DNA from: Leishmania infantum JPCM5
Taxonomy: Eukaryota; Euglenozoa; Kinetoplastea; Trypanosomatida; Trypanosomatidae
Assembly (NCBI RefSeq): GCF_000002875.2
Contig: NC_009390.2
Span: 228,417-292,416 of the forward strand
DNA: 64,000 bases
Reading direction: 5' to 3'
Position 1 is the first letter of the stretch. Every line of letters begins with the position of its first letter. Shown one piece after another: positions 49,186 through 59,736 of this stretch. The position numbers were made by a program, and so were the translations under genes. The notes under the pieces are model-generated. The model did not search any database, was not told the origin of the DNA, and worked only from the letters and a program-made list of their open reading frames with translations.

Positions 49186-52100
49186 ATGTACAGCGGCTGC
49201 ACCGCGGCACGGCAAACACACCTGCTCTCCCCCACGCTGCCGCAGTCGAGCAGGAACGGCTCCGTAGCCACGGATCCACCGTCGACCGTCTTCGTTTCAC
49301 CGCGCACCTCTTCGATGCACCGGTCACCGCTCGCTTCCTTCGAAGAGGCCCAGGAGGGCGACGGCGAGCGTGCGCCGCACAACTCGCTTTATGCCAGCAG
49401 CACCAATAGACCGCGTTCGTCTACCTTCATACACTCGGTGTCGGCATACCTGTCCACAGCAACGGGCAAGCGCGGTGCGAGCTCGGCGGCGACGACGGTG
49501 CGGGCATCGTTGGCGAACGGCAGCAGTATCACCGGCAACTCAGCATCGAAACCGCGGCAGTCGCGGCATCAGCCCAGCCTAATCATCGCCAGTGGCTGCA
49601 GTAGGGGCGCGGTGCACACGCGTCCCGCCGCCTGCAGTAAATGGATCTCCGGGCCACCCGCCACAGCAGCAGCAGCAGCAGCGCCACCAAAGGGAGCCGC
49701 AGCAAGCCCTGTGGCCAGCCCAACTTCCCCTATCCCCTCTTCTAATGCGGCAGCGGCACCGCGGAAGCAGCCGAATCGGAAGAAGAGCGTCGCGTCGCCG
49801 ACCGTAGCTTCGAAGCGTCTTGCAACGTACACGGCCACAGCCACCACCACGAGGTGCGGCACCCTGGCCCCGGGGGTGCATGAAGACTCCTACACGAAGC
49901 TGGAGAGCCCGAAGGGCCGGATGCCTGAGTCGGACTTGAACGACGCCAACGAGGGCGTGGACTGGGCCTGTGTGAATGTCGGCCTCGGTGATCTGGTGCT
50001 GGAGAGCATGCAGCTGGCGAGAGCGAGCGCGGCGGCACCTCAAGCGGACTCAGTGGCATCGACTAGTGCCGGCAACGCGGGGCAGGACAAGAACGCGGGC
50101 GGCGACAGTGGGAGTATGGCTTTGCCACCACAAGGCAGGACGTCGCCGGCACCTGAGGACGGTATCGCCACGGGGCCGGCAGTCATGGTGGCAGATGACG
50201 ACGTGGCCAATGCGGATATGAACATCCTCGTAGCGGTGCGCGTGCGTCCTCGCACCTCGTTGATAACGGCCAAGGGAGCACCGTCGACGTCTCCTCTAAC
50301 TGATACGGCGGCGCGTCGTCTCTTTCCCGCGTCATCAGCGTCGTCGCACAGCGCGGAGCAGCAACCGCCATGCGAGCTGCGCAGCAGCGGCGGCGACTGG
50401 GACGATGCTTTGAGTACGCAGGCGAGTACCGCCGGCGGCGGCTCACTGGTTGAGGAGCGCCAGCGGACGACGAACAGCACCCCCAGCCACAGCGCCACCG
50501 TGCGCGTGCGGCGGTCCGCGAGCAGGCGAGCAATCCTGAAAGCCGAAAAGAACGACACCGGCAACAGCGACAGCAAGGGCAGCGCATCGAAAGAAGTCTG
50601 CGTGAGCGCCGACGCAAGGAACGGCTTCATCGACTGCGCCGTCGCCGTCGCTGCGAACGCCTCGGGCGGGGCAAGCACGCCGGCGGCGAACGGTGCCGCG
50701 GCTGGGCAGCGAATCCGCACCCTTCGCTTCCGTTTTGACTGCATCCTCGACGACAGCGTGACGCAGGCGGATATCATGGCGTGCATCGGTCAGCGCGCGG
50801 TGGCGCGGGTGCTGCGGGGCTACCACAGCACCGTGATGTGCTACGGCCAGACCGGCAGTGGCAAGACCTACACCATTGCCGGGCCGCACGGCGGAAAGCT
50901 GTCGAGGAAGGCGTTGCGGTGGCTGGCTTCGCAGCCCGCGTCAGCCGGGGCGGTCGAGTGCGATGACAGCAACGTCGATGAAGAGGAGCAGGTGCGCGTC
51001 GCGTCTGACGTCGGCCTGCTTCCCCGCATACTGATCCAGCTGTTTCGCGGGCTGGAGGCACGACACGGCGCCGACGGGAGGCTGCAGCAGGCGTCTGCGG
51101 CGCCGACGTCATCGTGGCAGGTTACGCTCAGTGCGCTGGAACTGTACAACAACAATATGCGCGACTTGCTGCCGGGTGAGCTTCCCAAGAACGAGGCAGC
51201 GACGCTTGGCAAGAAGGACGTCTCTCGCCCATCAGCCGCGACGCGTCTTCGCCATCACGGTAACAGCAGCAGCATGAGTGGCCGCCGCGACCACCGCAAG
51301 GCCACCGCGTCAGCTGTCACGGGAGGGCGGGGCCAGCTCTCCGCTTCTCCATCGCCGTGCGCGGCGCCAAAGCACACACGTGTGTCGCAGCGCGTCAGCT
51401 CTCGGTGCGGTAACTCCGCCACGACGCGGGCCCCTCCAACGGCGGCTGCGAGCACACCACGCGCCAACTCCCATGCTGGGGCCAGCACCGCCATGGGATC
51501 AGCCAAGACAATGCCGATGAAGTGGACCGCACCGACCACCACAAAAGCAGCGCCGCAACTGCAAATTCGTCTAGGGGCGCCCGCATCGTCGGCCTCGCAG
51601 AGCTCGCCACCGACGAAGCTGAAGAAGGCAAGAGCTGTGTCGCCGCCTCCGTCGAGCTGGGCCTCGCTCCGCCAGCCCGCGCACAACGCCGGCAGCGAAG
51701 CTGTGTACATCGAGGGGCTACGCGAGCACCAAGTGCACGACATTCACGCAGCGCTGGAGGCAGTCTGGCTGGCGCTGAGGCAGCGGCAGGCGGGCAGCAC
51801 AGAGCTGAACAAGAGCAGCAGTCGATCCCATGTCTTTTTCTTTGTACGCGTCGAGCAGTATGAGCGACGCTCACGCGACGGAGAGAAGCCCGCGTGGGCC
51901 ACCCGCCGCTCCACACTGAGCCTTGTCGACCTCGCAGGGTCGGAGCGCGTCAGCCATACTGGCGCGCACGGCCTGCAGCTCAAGGAGGCACAGAACATCA
52001 ATCGCTCGCTCTCTGTGCTCGGAAACGTGATGCGCCTGCTGAGCTCGGCGTCCCGCTCGTCGCTCTCCAAAAACTTGGCGACCACCTCGGCCAGCAGTGC

Positions 52101-53778
52101 TGCTGCACTGACAGGCGCCAGGGCAGACCAGCACATTCCGTATCGCGACAGCAAGCTCACGCACATCTTGCAGAGCAGCCTCGGTGGCAATGCCATCACG
52201 TTCCTGCTGTGCAACGTGTCACCGGACTCGCGTGATGCGCAGGAAACGATGTCGACGCTGCGATTCGCGAAGCTGTGCAAGAGTGTGAAGAGCAACGCGA
52301 GGCTGAACGAGACGACAGCGGGCACAGAAGACGCGCAAGCTGCGGCAGAGGCGAAGATATGCCAGCTTGCCGTCGATGCCTCGACCGCGCAGAACCGCCT
52401 GCAGCAGCTCGCGACGTACACGTGGTGGCTGGAGGGACACCTCGGTTACTTCGCGGCCGCGATGATCCACCAGCAGCAGCAGCAGCAGCTGCGGCGGCGG
52501 CTCTCCGGAACGCTGACCACCAGCGCGTCCATCAGAGCAGTCACCTCATCATCTCGCGCGCGTGATAGCAGCGGCGGTCGAGGTCTCGTCGTACCCGAGG
52601 AGACCACAGCGCCGAAGGTGATCAGCGGCGAACGAAGCGCCGGTGCTGGGAACGGCGGCATGCAGAGATGCGACAGCCTCGAATCGAGCGGCGTCGAGAA
52701 CAAGGAGGTAGCCGATTCTGGCGCAGTACCAGAGGGCTGTCGTCGCAGCCCGGCGCCTGCTGGGCCTACGTCGCCGGAGTGGTGGCACCTTTCACCTCGG
52801 CCATCCAGCCCAACAGCGCCGGCTGACGACGACAAGGACGACGGCGGCGGCGGAGCGGCGGAGGCGGAGGCATATTGGCGCAGCGCTTCGGCCCGCGCCC
52901 TCCTCTCCCCTGCCTACCCCATTGCGCAGCGCCGCATGGAGCTACAGCGCAAGCTGATCGCTGCTGCGGCCGCCGCCATCACCATCGAAGATGCCGCGAT
53001 GCTGTCCATGCTCTATTCGACGGACGCAGCAGTCGGCGAGGCGGAGGCCACGGCGCGTGACCGCGTTATAGACGGCACCAACCCGCTAGAGGTCTCCTCA
53101 ACGGCGAGCACGGCAAGCACACGCACCAGGGACGGGGGCAGTGGCGTGCTCGTGTCTAAACCCACCGCGATACCCGTCTCGATGGGCGTCAGCTCGGCCT
53201 CAGAGGAGACGAGGGCACCTACTCGTCATCTTCGGTCATCTCCGCCGGAGCACGCGCCCGCTCTGCAGCCCTCGCCGAGCATGGCGGCATTTTCGTCTGT
53301 GCCGCTCCCCTCCCTCACTGCGAACCAAAAGCAGCCGCGTCTTGAGTGCCCCATGAACGCCATTGACACCACCCTTGCCGAGGAGCGGGCAGCGCGGGCA
53401 GCGACGCAGGCGCGGCTGGTGGAGGTGGAACAATCGAACCTACTGCTGCGCTTGCGCCTCGCCGAGCTGCACGGGCGCATGCGGCTGGAGGGGGGCAGCA
53501 CACACTTCGCTGAGGTTCATCAAGTGATGAATGCGGAGAAGGCGACGAGGAGGACTGTAGGAAAGGACTACTCTTGGGCGCCGTCATCATTGGCAACCGC
53601 ACCAGCACCGCTGCCTTCGCCCGCTGAGGCAAGCGCATCGCGGGTGCTGTGGCCGCCGCACTACTCCCGCGCGTCCCATGATGCCTCCCTCAAAGTCTTT
53701 CTTGCGCGCTGTGGTTTCGCCGCGATGGACTCGATGGCGCCCGCTGACGCGGCGATGCTGCCACGGCGTCTGGCCTAA
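49186..53778 (+). CDS. Divergent kinesin with long motor-loop insertions
   Basis: 1530 residues from ATG at 49186, the first in-frame ATG. Residues 1 to about 340 are Ser/Ala-rich. The motor begins near 345 (MNILVAVRVRPRTS), is broken by about 160 low-complexity residues, then shows FRFDCILDDSVTQADIM and the P-loop GQTGSGKT near 554. After LSALELYNNNMRDLLPGE comes a second insertion of about 170 residues. Switch I (NKSSSRSH) is near 874, switch II (DLAGSE) near 913, and PYRDSKLTHILQSSLGGNA and FAKLCKSVKSNARLNE close the motor near 1040. The tail has a short coiled coil (ERAARAATQARLVEVEQSN). Nucleotide-binding motifs are intact, so ATPase activity is likely. The central motor rules out a classical C-terminal kinesin; I cannot assign a family, and it may be a kinetoplastid-specific one. 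The frame reopens directly after the TAA (see findings). Confidence 0.92.
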   Translation: MYSGCTAARQTHLLSPTLPQSSRNGSVATDPPSTVFVSPRTSSMHRSPLASFEEAQEGDGERAPHNSLYASSTNRPRSSTFIHSVSAYLSTATGKRGASSAATTVRASLANGSSITGNSASKPRQSRHQPSLIIASGCSRGAVHTRPAACSKWISGPPATAAAAAAPPKGAAASPVASPTSPIPSSNAAAAPRKQPNRKKSVASPTVASKRLATYTATATTTRCGTLAPGVHEDSYTKLESPKGRMPESDLNDANEGVDWACVNVGLGDLVLESMQLARASAAAPQADSVASTSAGNAGQDKNAGGDSGSMALPPQGRTSPAPEDGIATGPAVMVADDDVANADMNILVAVRVRPRTSLITAKGAPSTSPLTDTAARRLFPASSASSHSAEQQPPCELRSSGGDWDDALSTQASTAGGGSLVEERQRTTNSTPSHSATVRVRRSASRRAILKAEKNDTGNSDSKGSASKEVCVSADARNGFIDCAVAVAANASGGASTPAANGAAAGQRIRTLRFRFDCILDDSVTQADIMACIGQRAVARVLRGYHSTVMCYGQTGSGKTYTIAGPHGGKLSRKALRWLASQPASAGAVECDDSNVDEEEQVRVASDVGLLPRILIQLFRGLEARHGADGRLQQASAAPTSSWQVTLSALELYNNNMRDLLPGELPKNEAATLGKKDVSRPSAATRLRHHGNSSSMSGRRDHRKATASAVTGGRGQLSASPSPCAAPKHTRVSQRVSSRCGNSATTRAPPTAAASTPRANSHAGASTAMGSAKTMPMKWTAPTTTKAAPQLQIRLGAPASSASQSSPPTKLKKARAVSPPPSSWASLRQPAHNAGSEAVYIEGLREHQVHDIHAALEAVWLALRQRQAGSTELNKSSSRSHVFFFVRVEQYERRSRDGEKPAWATRRSTLSLVDLAGSERVSHTGAHGLQLKEAQNINRSLSVLGNVMRLLSSASRSSLSKNLATTSASSAAALTGARADQHIPYRDSKLTHILQSSLGGNAITFLLCNVSPDSRDAQETMSTLRFAKLCKSVKSNARLNETTAGTEDAQAAAEAKICQLAVDASTAQNRLQQLATYTWWLEGHLGYFAAAMIHQQQQQQLRRRLSGTLTTSASIRAVTSSSRARDSSGGRGLVVPEETTAPKVISGERSAGAGNGGMQRCDSLESSGVENKEVADSGAVPEGCRRSPAPAGPTSPEWWHLSPRPSSPTAPADDDKDDGGGGAAEAEAYWRSASARALLSPAYPIAQRRMELQRKLIAAAAAAITIEDAAMLSMLYSTDAAVGEAEATARDRVIDGTNPLEVSSTASTASTRTRDGGSGVLVSKPTAIPVSMGVSSASEETRAPTRHLRSSPPEHAPALQPSPSMAAFSSVPLPSLTANQKQPRLECPMNAIDTTLAEERAARAATQARLVEVEQSNLLLRLRLAELHGRMRLEGGSTHFAEVHQVMNAEKATRRTVGKDYSWAPSSLATAPAPLPSPAEASASRVLWPPHYSRASHDASLKVFLARCGFAAMDSMAPADAAMLPRRLA

Positions 53779-53967
53779 GCACATCAGCAGGCGCTCCGTG
53801 AGGGCAAGGCGCACCAGAAGCCGCAGTGGACCCGCGGTGACGAGGGTGACACTGAAGCAATGCAAGACTTGCCGGAGCGGTGCGACGAAGACGGCACCGC
53901 CCGCATGGCGCGTGCAGCGTTTGGGGTAATTGCGACGGCAACGCGAGCACTGCGTCCTGTTTTCTAA
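53779..53967 (+). other. In-frame open extension after the kinesin TAA
   Basis: After TAA at 53776-53778 the same frame runs 62 codons (AHQQALREGKAHQKPQWT and onward, with TARMARAAFGVIATA) to TAA at 53965-53967. The composition looks like protein, with mixed charged and hydrophobic residues, unlike the spacer beyond. Confidence 0.5.
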
Positions 53968-54917
53968 AGGCTTTCGGCGGCCACACCAACACCCATCGAG
54001 GATAACATTGGAAAGTTGTTCGCGTACGTGTCTGCAGCTGCCATGGATCACCCCCACCTCGCCCTCGCCCTCGCCCTCGTCATCGTGCGTGCGTCCCGCA
54101 AGAGCGAGGACTCTAGTCCCTCGGAAGACATGAAGGACTTCTCGATGGAAGAGGAGGAGGAGGGAGGCAGCGCACGAGCACCGCCGTCGATAGCAGTGCT
54201 GGTCATGGTGAGGGTCATGCGACATGATGTAACCAGGGCTACGGCGTCTGTGGCTGTACGTGTAGGTGTATGTCTATGTATGTTAGTGCAGATTCTTTTG
54301 CTAGTTTTTGGTTCTAAGCGGTGGTGACCACTGCCACCATCACCCCTCCCCCTCGTGGCCCGATTCTTTACATGCGCGCCTGATTCTGTACGGATGCGTA
54401 CCGTCGCTGCCCCACCACCATCACCCACTTCTCCTCCCTCGTTGCACAGATGGCTCATCAGTACAGTCGTTGTAGCGCGTTCATCACTAATGTTTTCTTT
54501 TCTTGTTGTCAGCCTCTCCCCCCTCCTCTCTTGATGAACTTCGCCGCCCTCCTCCCACCCTCACCGTCTCTCCCCCTTCCACACATAGTCAAATAGGCAG
54601 ACGCCAGGGGGGCGGAGGAGGGGGAGCCACACACACACACACGCCCCCTCCCTCCCCCCCGCGTCGTCCTGCACCCGTCCTTTTTCTTCGAGCTTGCCCA
54701 TATATATTCCCCCCCCACACACACACACGCACATGCTTGCATGCATCGTATGCCTGCACGACAGCGCCTCGCCTTCGACAAGGCCTTCGCTGTCCTTCTC
54801 TCTCTATAACAATGTCTGTCGAGCCTCTCCCTAATCCATCCGCAATACTTTCGTGTGTGTGTGTGTGTGTCCTCTGTTCCACATGTCGCTGCTGCCGCCG
54901 CTGCTGGTGCTGGGTGG

Positions 54918-54957
54918 ACGGCAGGCTCGTCACCCTGACGGCAGGCTCGTCACCCTG
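54918..54957 (+). repeat. 20-bp tandem duplication
   Basis: Two exact copies of acggcaggctcgtcaccctg followed by a partial third (acggcg). Being exact, it is probably recent. Confidence 0.95.
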
Positions 54958-55529
54958 ACGGCGACGACGCGCATGATGTCGGGGACGGTCTTTACGAGTT
55001 GCCTGAGGCGGCACTTCTCTCTTCGTGTTTCTACGTTTTCGATGTGATTTCAGGCAGTGATGGTGGCGTTTCTGCTGCTGCTGCTGCCGTTGTCTCTTGC
55101 GTCTCTACTTGCCTCTTGTTCGCACTTGCCTCCATCGACAAATCCCTTGCGTGCCAACGCGCGCTCTCCTCCTCCTCCTCCTCTGTTGTTGTTGCGGCGG
55201 CGGCACTTCCCCTCGTCGTGTCACGCACGCACATCACGACCACCACCGCTTGCTTCCACCACCCCCTCCGTCTCAGTGGTGTGTCTGTGATGCTGGCTGG
55301 TGATAGGTCATGACAGTGAGGATGACGGTTGTGTATGTATGTCTGCGTCGCCCTACGATGGCACTAGCGCGTGCTCGCCGCTCACATGCAGCATGGAAAA
55401 CGGAACGCACCCAGCAGCAAGGGGCGCCGTGCGTGTTCGTCGTTATCTCTGTGCTTCCCTTCTGGCTCTCGCCGCCCCTCCCTCCCTCAGTCGTCAACGT
55501 CACCCCCTCCCCCCCCAACGCCACCATCA

Positions 55530-55549
55530 CCTCTTCTCTCTCGCTTAAG
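55530..55549 (+). promoter_or_regulatory. Probable spliced-leader acceptor for the 1376-residue gene
   Basis: CTCTTCTCTCTCGCTTAAG gives AG at 55548-55549, 56 nt before ATG 55606. A second candidate, a nine-C run plus CAG at 55601-55603, would leave a 2-nt leader. Confidence 0.4.
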
Positions 55550-55605
55550 CTGTGCTTTGGGCCGTCATTAACACATATAAAGAGTTGCCCCTCCCCCCCC
55601 CAGTC

Positions 55606-58600
55606 ATGCAGTCTGCTGCTGCTGCTGCTCCGTTCACCATCACCGTTGGGGCAGCGCTCCTCCCAATGAACGACTCGCGAGCAGGAGTGGTACTGGCTGC
55701 GTCTCCGCAGGGCCACTATCAGCGGCAGACGCGTCCTGCCGCGACGTCGCCGTCCCCGCCCATGTCCACGTGCCGCCGCCTGAGCTACGACAGTTCAAAG
55801 ACGGGCAGCAACTCGCGAAGCCGCACGCGGGCGTCGCTGTCATCCGTTGCGTCACCCCACTCGTTCTCCCACACGCTATCAGAGGAGCATCAGCAGCACC
55901 ATTTCTGGCAGAGATGCGTGACCGTCACAGAGGTGGCCACCGTAACTGCTAGCCGCCGTTCCGCCGTCGCCGCTGCTCGCTCTGGCGTCGTTGTCGTCGC
56001 TAACGCCTGTGCGAAGCGGGACGACAGCTCGCTCGTTGCCGAGGCCCGCTCGCCATCAATCCGCATAGGCCCAGCTGTGTTGCCGTCCTCATTGGAAACC
56101 ACAACATCCTCTTCTGTGGTCGATGCGCACGCGCAGGTGACCTCTAAGCCAGGCGGCGCGGGTGAGCAGCAGTCTCACAAAGCAGCAGCAGCTGCTGTTA
56201 CTGCGGCAGTGGCCGCAGCGACCTCCGTGGGCGCCTGTAAAGCAAACAGCGGCAACGAGGGCGTCTCCCCTTTCTCGCGTGTGCACATACACAACACACG
56301 GAGCAGCAAGACGACGACGGCAGGTGGCGGCAGCGCTTCGCCGCCCTCGATCACGGTCGTTCAAGCAGCCGCAGCAGCCGTCGTCACGAAGCATGGAACT
56401 CCTGTACGCGCGAACGGGCCATCGTCGCCGTCCATGCCGTCGCCCTTGTCCGCTGCCGTCTCTCCTCGAGCAGCAGCACCTCGGCCCCTGTCGACACGCC
56501 GCCACAGCGCTGGGACGACTACTCCAGGTATCAGCAGTCTGCCAGTCGCTCAGCCGCAGCCACAGCGCGCCGCTCCTCCCCCTCAGCCACGCCGCAGCCG
56601 GTCCGCCAGCAGTGGATTGCGTGGCGCCGGCACGAACTCCAGCAGCGTGCACTTTCAGCCAGCGCCGACGCTGCGCAACGTTGGTATTGGTGGCCCTTCA
56701 CCTTTCGCGGCAGAGCAGCTGGCCATGCCTCGCCGACCGCAGCCGCGGCTGGCAGTCGCCCCCACCGGCGACGGTGCGAGTGTGGCGGGGTGTGCACAGA
56801 GTGGGCAGACTAACGCAAAGGTCGCCGCGCCGCCCCTGCAGCTCGTCCGCCCAGCAGACCTTTACCGCGGTGCCACCACGGCCACCGGAACAGCGACTGC
56901 TGGAGTCGGCGGCCCGGCCTCGACAGCGATGGCCGCATCCCTTCTGCCTGGTGCCGCTGCCGCGCAGGACCGCCTACAGCTCCCACGTCGGTCGAGGCTG
57001 GCACGCACCCCTTCCGCGACATCAGTGCAGCAGCGTCGCCGCACTCCGTCCGCAGGCAGTTTCGGTGGTGGTGGCAGCGCCCGAAAAGCAGGGTCGGTCG
57101 CGTCCTCGTCACCGCTCAAGCGTCGCACATCCGTCAGCTCCCACAGCGACGACGCGGTGGGCCCTGTGGGAGGATCAGCCGCCCGTGTCGCGTCACGGCG
57201 GCCGCGCTCGAGCACGCCGTCGGGCACCCTCTCCGTCTACACGACGCGAGGAGCGAGTGGGGGCAGAAGCCCGCTGGGGCATAGTGAGCCATCGAGAGAC
57301 GGTGGCGGCGCGCCGGCTCTCGTCGTTGCCGGCAGCGGCACCGACACCGGTACAGCGGCGCCTCGCAGGAGCGTCGTGCGCAGCGGCTCTGCCCCCGTGC
57401 ATCAGCGCCGTCGCGAGAGCAGCAGCAGCCGTACCAGCAGTGCGGTGCCGGGTAGCGTAACCGACCAAGCTCCCCGCGTTGCAGACAGATTGCGTGTGCC
57501 GGCGGTGGCGCCGTCCTCCCTTGTGCGCTACTCCTCGGTGGCCAGCGTGCACCAACGACGGTCACATGCCACCATCACCACCATTCCGGTCAGCAACGCA
57601 GCGGCGGCCGCCTCGACGTCAGTGGCGGAGTGGACCAGCTCCATGAGTACGTCGTCGGCTCCGCGCCGCAGTCACAGCCGCGACGGCACCAGCGGCACCG
57701 CCCGCAGCAGTGCTGCAGGAAAGAGCGTGCGGTCTTCGCTGCACACCGCAGCGGCGTCGGCGGCCGCCAAAACCCCCAATATGGGCACGGCCCCCACTGC
57801 CCGGCGCCCCAACGTCGGTGCCACCCGGCCCACCATCAGCAGCACCGCCGGTGCCGGTGGCCCCCGCGCGCGCCCTGTGGTGTCCACGACCGCAGGAGCA
57901 GCAACACCAGCCGCCACATCACGAGCAGCAGGCCCGCGTCACCTTGCCGATCGCAAGCCGAGAGACGGCGGCAGCAGTAACACCGTGTCGGTGAGTCAGG
58001 CATCGATGATCTCGATGGAGGAGAGCAAGGCGTTCCTGCAGGACTTTCAGCGCATGAATGACCGTGAGCTGGCCTTGTTTGGAACACTGCTCGCGACGGT
58101 GGCCAGCGAGCAGCAGAACCGCCGCGGCCTCGGCATCACTGGCGATGCTACTCCGAGTGCGGACAAGGCGAACGCGACTCGCCTGGTAGGCAACGCCGCG
58201 GATGATAGGGAGGCTGGCATTGCACCTCCGACGGGAGTCGTAGCATCGGCAGAAGACGTGACGGTGTGGACATGCAAGCGTGTCATCTCCTTACCCTCCG
58301 ACCAGCAGCAGCAGCAGCAGCCAGGGCAGACGTCAGACATGCCGCCACCGACGACGCCGGGAGAACCGGCGGTGACGGCGCAGCCTGCCTTGCATGCCAA
58401 CGAGGAGCTTATCGTGCTGGTACGTCGATCGCGCAGCCATAGCGCCGGCCTTCACGCTCCGCCACGATCATCAACGTCGGGGCCGGAAGCGCCGCCGTCG
58501 CCGAAGCAGCAGCAGAGGCAGAAGCCAGCAAAACCACTGCTGCAGCCGGACCAACTCACTCAGCGGGCTGACGGAACCGAAGAGAAAGGCGGCGGCCACG

Positions 58601-59736
58601 TCGCGGCGAGCCCGCATGCCTTTGTGCGGTCTCCACTGCGTCATCCATACAGCCAGCAGCAAGCACGATGCACCGTAACGGACGCGGCTGCAGGAGGCCG
58701 CGGCAGTAGCGGTGCTGTTGTGCTACACCGTGCGTCTCGAAGCCCGTCGCCGACGCCCCCGTCAGCGGCGATCGCTCGCGGCGAAAAAGAGAATGGCCAG
58801 CAGGCGCGCTCACTCCACTCGGCCAGCAGCTCCCCTGTGCCTGCATCTCCGCTCTCGACGGCGGCTGGTGCGCGAGTGCTACAGCAGCAGCAGCAAGTGG
58901 GCGCATTGGCGAGTGCACGCGCGGACAGGAGCAGTAGTGGTAAGCTGCGGCCACGTGAGGCGACGGACGTCAATACGTCCGCGAACCGCACCGCTGCCGG
59001 CGCGGCGCGGAAGGTCGCAGTGGAAACCATAGCGACGCCGGCGCGCAAGCCACACAAGGCACCGCCATCCAGCAGTGGAGCAGCGGCGGCTGCGACCGCC
59101 GGGGCGGTGGGACGGAGAGCGGTGCGGAATCGCTCGTCCTCCAGTGCTGTCGGACGCGTCCGAGGAGGCAGTCGGCGTCGCTGTGGTGCCAACGATGGCG
59201 TGCACACGCCGAGTTCCCTCCAAGAGCACCAACGGCAGCTTAGCGTTGAGAGCTACACAGACATCATGCGCTGCTACAGCCCTAAGCGGCTGGAGGGGTT
59301 GCACGACGGCAACGGCGGTAGCGGTTGCGACGCAACCTTGAAGGAGGAAAGAATGTCCATCGATGAGGGCCCTCGCGCCGCTGGCGCCTCCGCGTCGTCG
59401 CTGTCGTCCGCAGTGTCGGAGGCAGCAGCGCCGCTGGCTGCACTCAAGAGGGCGAAGGAACTGGCCGCGGAGCTGGCCGCCGCTGCGCGGGCGAGGACAG
59501 TATCAGCGGACAAACCCTCCGTAGCAATGATTCCGACCTCCTTCACGTCGCCAGCGACCTTCTCCTCGGTTGACTCGCCTACGAGCGGCAGTGTGAGCAT
59601 GGGCCGCGCGAGTGGGGGCTACGCTACCGGGGCAGCGTCGGAAATATCCAGCGTCCGCGTTACGGCCGCTCAGCTGCAGCTTCTCATTGACAGCTCACGC
59701 AGCCAAGCCAACTATGCGCGCTATCAACCGCTTTAG
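55606..59736 (+). CDS. Large Ser/Ala-rich protein of unknown function
   Basis: 1376 residues from ATG at 55606 to TAG. No recognised domain. It is dominated by Ala, Ser, Arg and Thr, with repeated RRR/SRS patches (RRRTPSAGSFGGGGSARKAG, RRPRSSTPSGTLSV, then QRRRESSSSRTSS) typical of disordered, phosphorylated, basic scaffold proteins. Repeated HQRRR-type motifs occur three or more times. One non-repetitive helical island near residues 795-835 (SMISMEESKAFLQDFQRMND, then RELALFGTLLATVASEQQNR) is the best candidate for an interaction domain. Another conserved-looking motif is near 1220 (LSVESYTDIMRCYSPKRLEG). The last 20 residues (VRVTAAQLQLLIDSSRSQAN) may be a helix. Basic Ser/Pro-rich composition would suit a microtubule-associated protein, but that is inference. 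Confidence 0.83.
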   Translation: MQSAAAAAPFTITVGAALLPMNDSRAGVVLAASPQGHYQRQTRPAATSPSPPMSTCRRLSYDSSKTGSNSRSRTRASLSSVASPHSFSHTLSEEHQQHHFWQRCVTVTEVATVTASRRSAVAAARSGVVVVANACAKRDDSSLVAEARSPSIRIGPAVLPSSLETTTSSSVVDAHAQVTSKPGGAGEQQSHKAAAAAVTAAVAAATSVGACKANSGNEGVSPFSRVHIHNTRSSKTTTAGGGSASPPSITVVQAAAAAVVTKHGTPVRANGPSSPSMPSPLSAAVSPRAAAPRPLSTRRHSAGTTTPGISSLPVAQPQPQRAAPPPQPRRSRSASSGLRGAGTNSSSVHFQPAPTLRNVGIGGPSPFAAEQLAMPRRPQPRLAVAPTGDGASVAGCAQSGQTNAKVAAPPLQLVRPADLYRGATTATGTATAGVGGPASTAMAASLLPGAAAAQDRLQLPRRSRLARTPSATSVQQRRRTPSAGSFGGGGSARKAGSVASSSPLKRRTSVSSHSDDAVGPVGGSAARVASRRPRSSTPSGTLSVYTTRGASGGRSPLGHSEPSRDGGGAPALVVAGSGTDTGTAAPRRSVVRSGSAPVHQRRRESSSSRTSSAVPGSVTDQAPRVADRLRVPAVAPSSLVRYSSVASVHQRRSHATITTIPVSNAAAAASTSVAEWTSSMSTSSAPRRSHSRDGTSGTARSSAAGKSVRSSLHTAAASAAAKTPNMGTAPTARRPNVGATRPTISSTAGAGGPRARPVVSTTAGAATPAATSRAAGPRHLADRKPRDGGSSNTVSVSQASMISMEESKAFLQDFQRMNDRELALFGTLLATVASEQQNRRGLGITGDATPSADKANATRLVGNAADDREAGIAPPTGVVASAEDVTVWTCKRVISLPSDQQQQQQPGQTSDMPPPTTPGEPAVTAQPALHANEELIVLVRRSRSHSAGLHAPPRSSTSGPEAPPSPKQQQRQKPAKPLLQPDQLTQRADGTEEKGGGHVAASPHAFVRSPLRHPYSQQQARCTVTDAAAGGRGSSGAVVLHRASRSPSPTPPSAAIARGEKENGQQARSLHSASSSPVPASPLSTAAGARVLQQQQQVGALASARADRSSSGKLRPREATDVNTSANRTAAGAARKVAVETIATPARKPHKAPPSSSGAAAAATAGAVGRRAVRNRSSSSAVGRVRGGSRRRCGANDGVHTPSSLQEHQRQLSVESYTDIMRCYSPKRLEGLHDGNGGSGCDATLKEERMSIDEGPRAAGASASSLSSAVSEAAAPLAALKRAKELAAELAAAARARTVSADKPSVAMIPTSFTSPATFSSVDSPTSGSVSMGRASGGYATGAASEISSVRVTAAQLQLLIDSSRSQANYARYQPL

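Larger units (their letters stand above)
53779..55605. other. Spacer between kinesin and the 1376-residue gene
   Basis: About 1.8 kb. The first 186 bases are an in-frame open continuation of the kinesin. Also present are a 20-bp tandem duplication (54918-54957), CA/GT repeats near 54630 and 54853, and CTC repeats near 55165. No separate gene supported. Confidence 0.65.
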
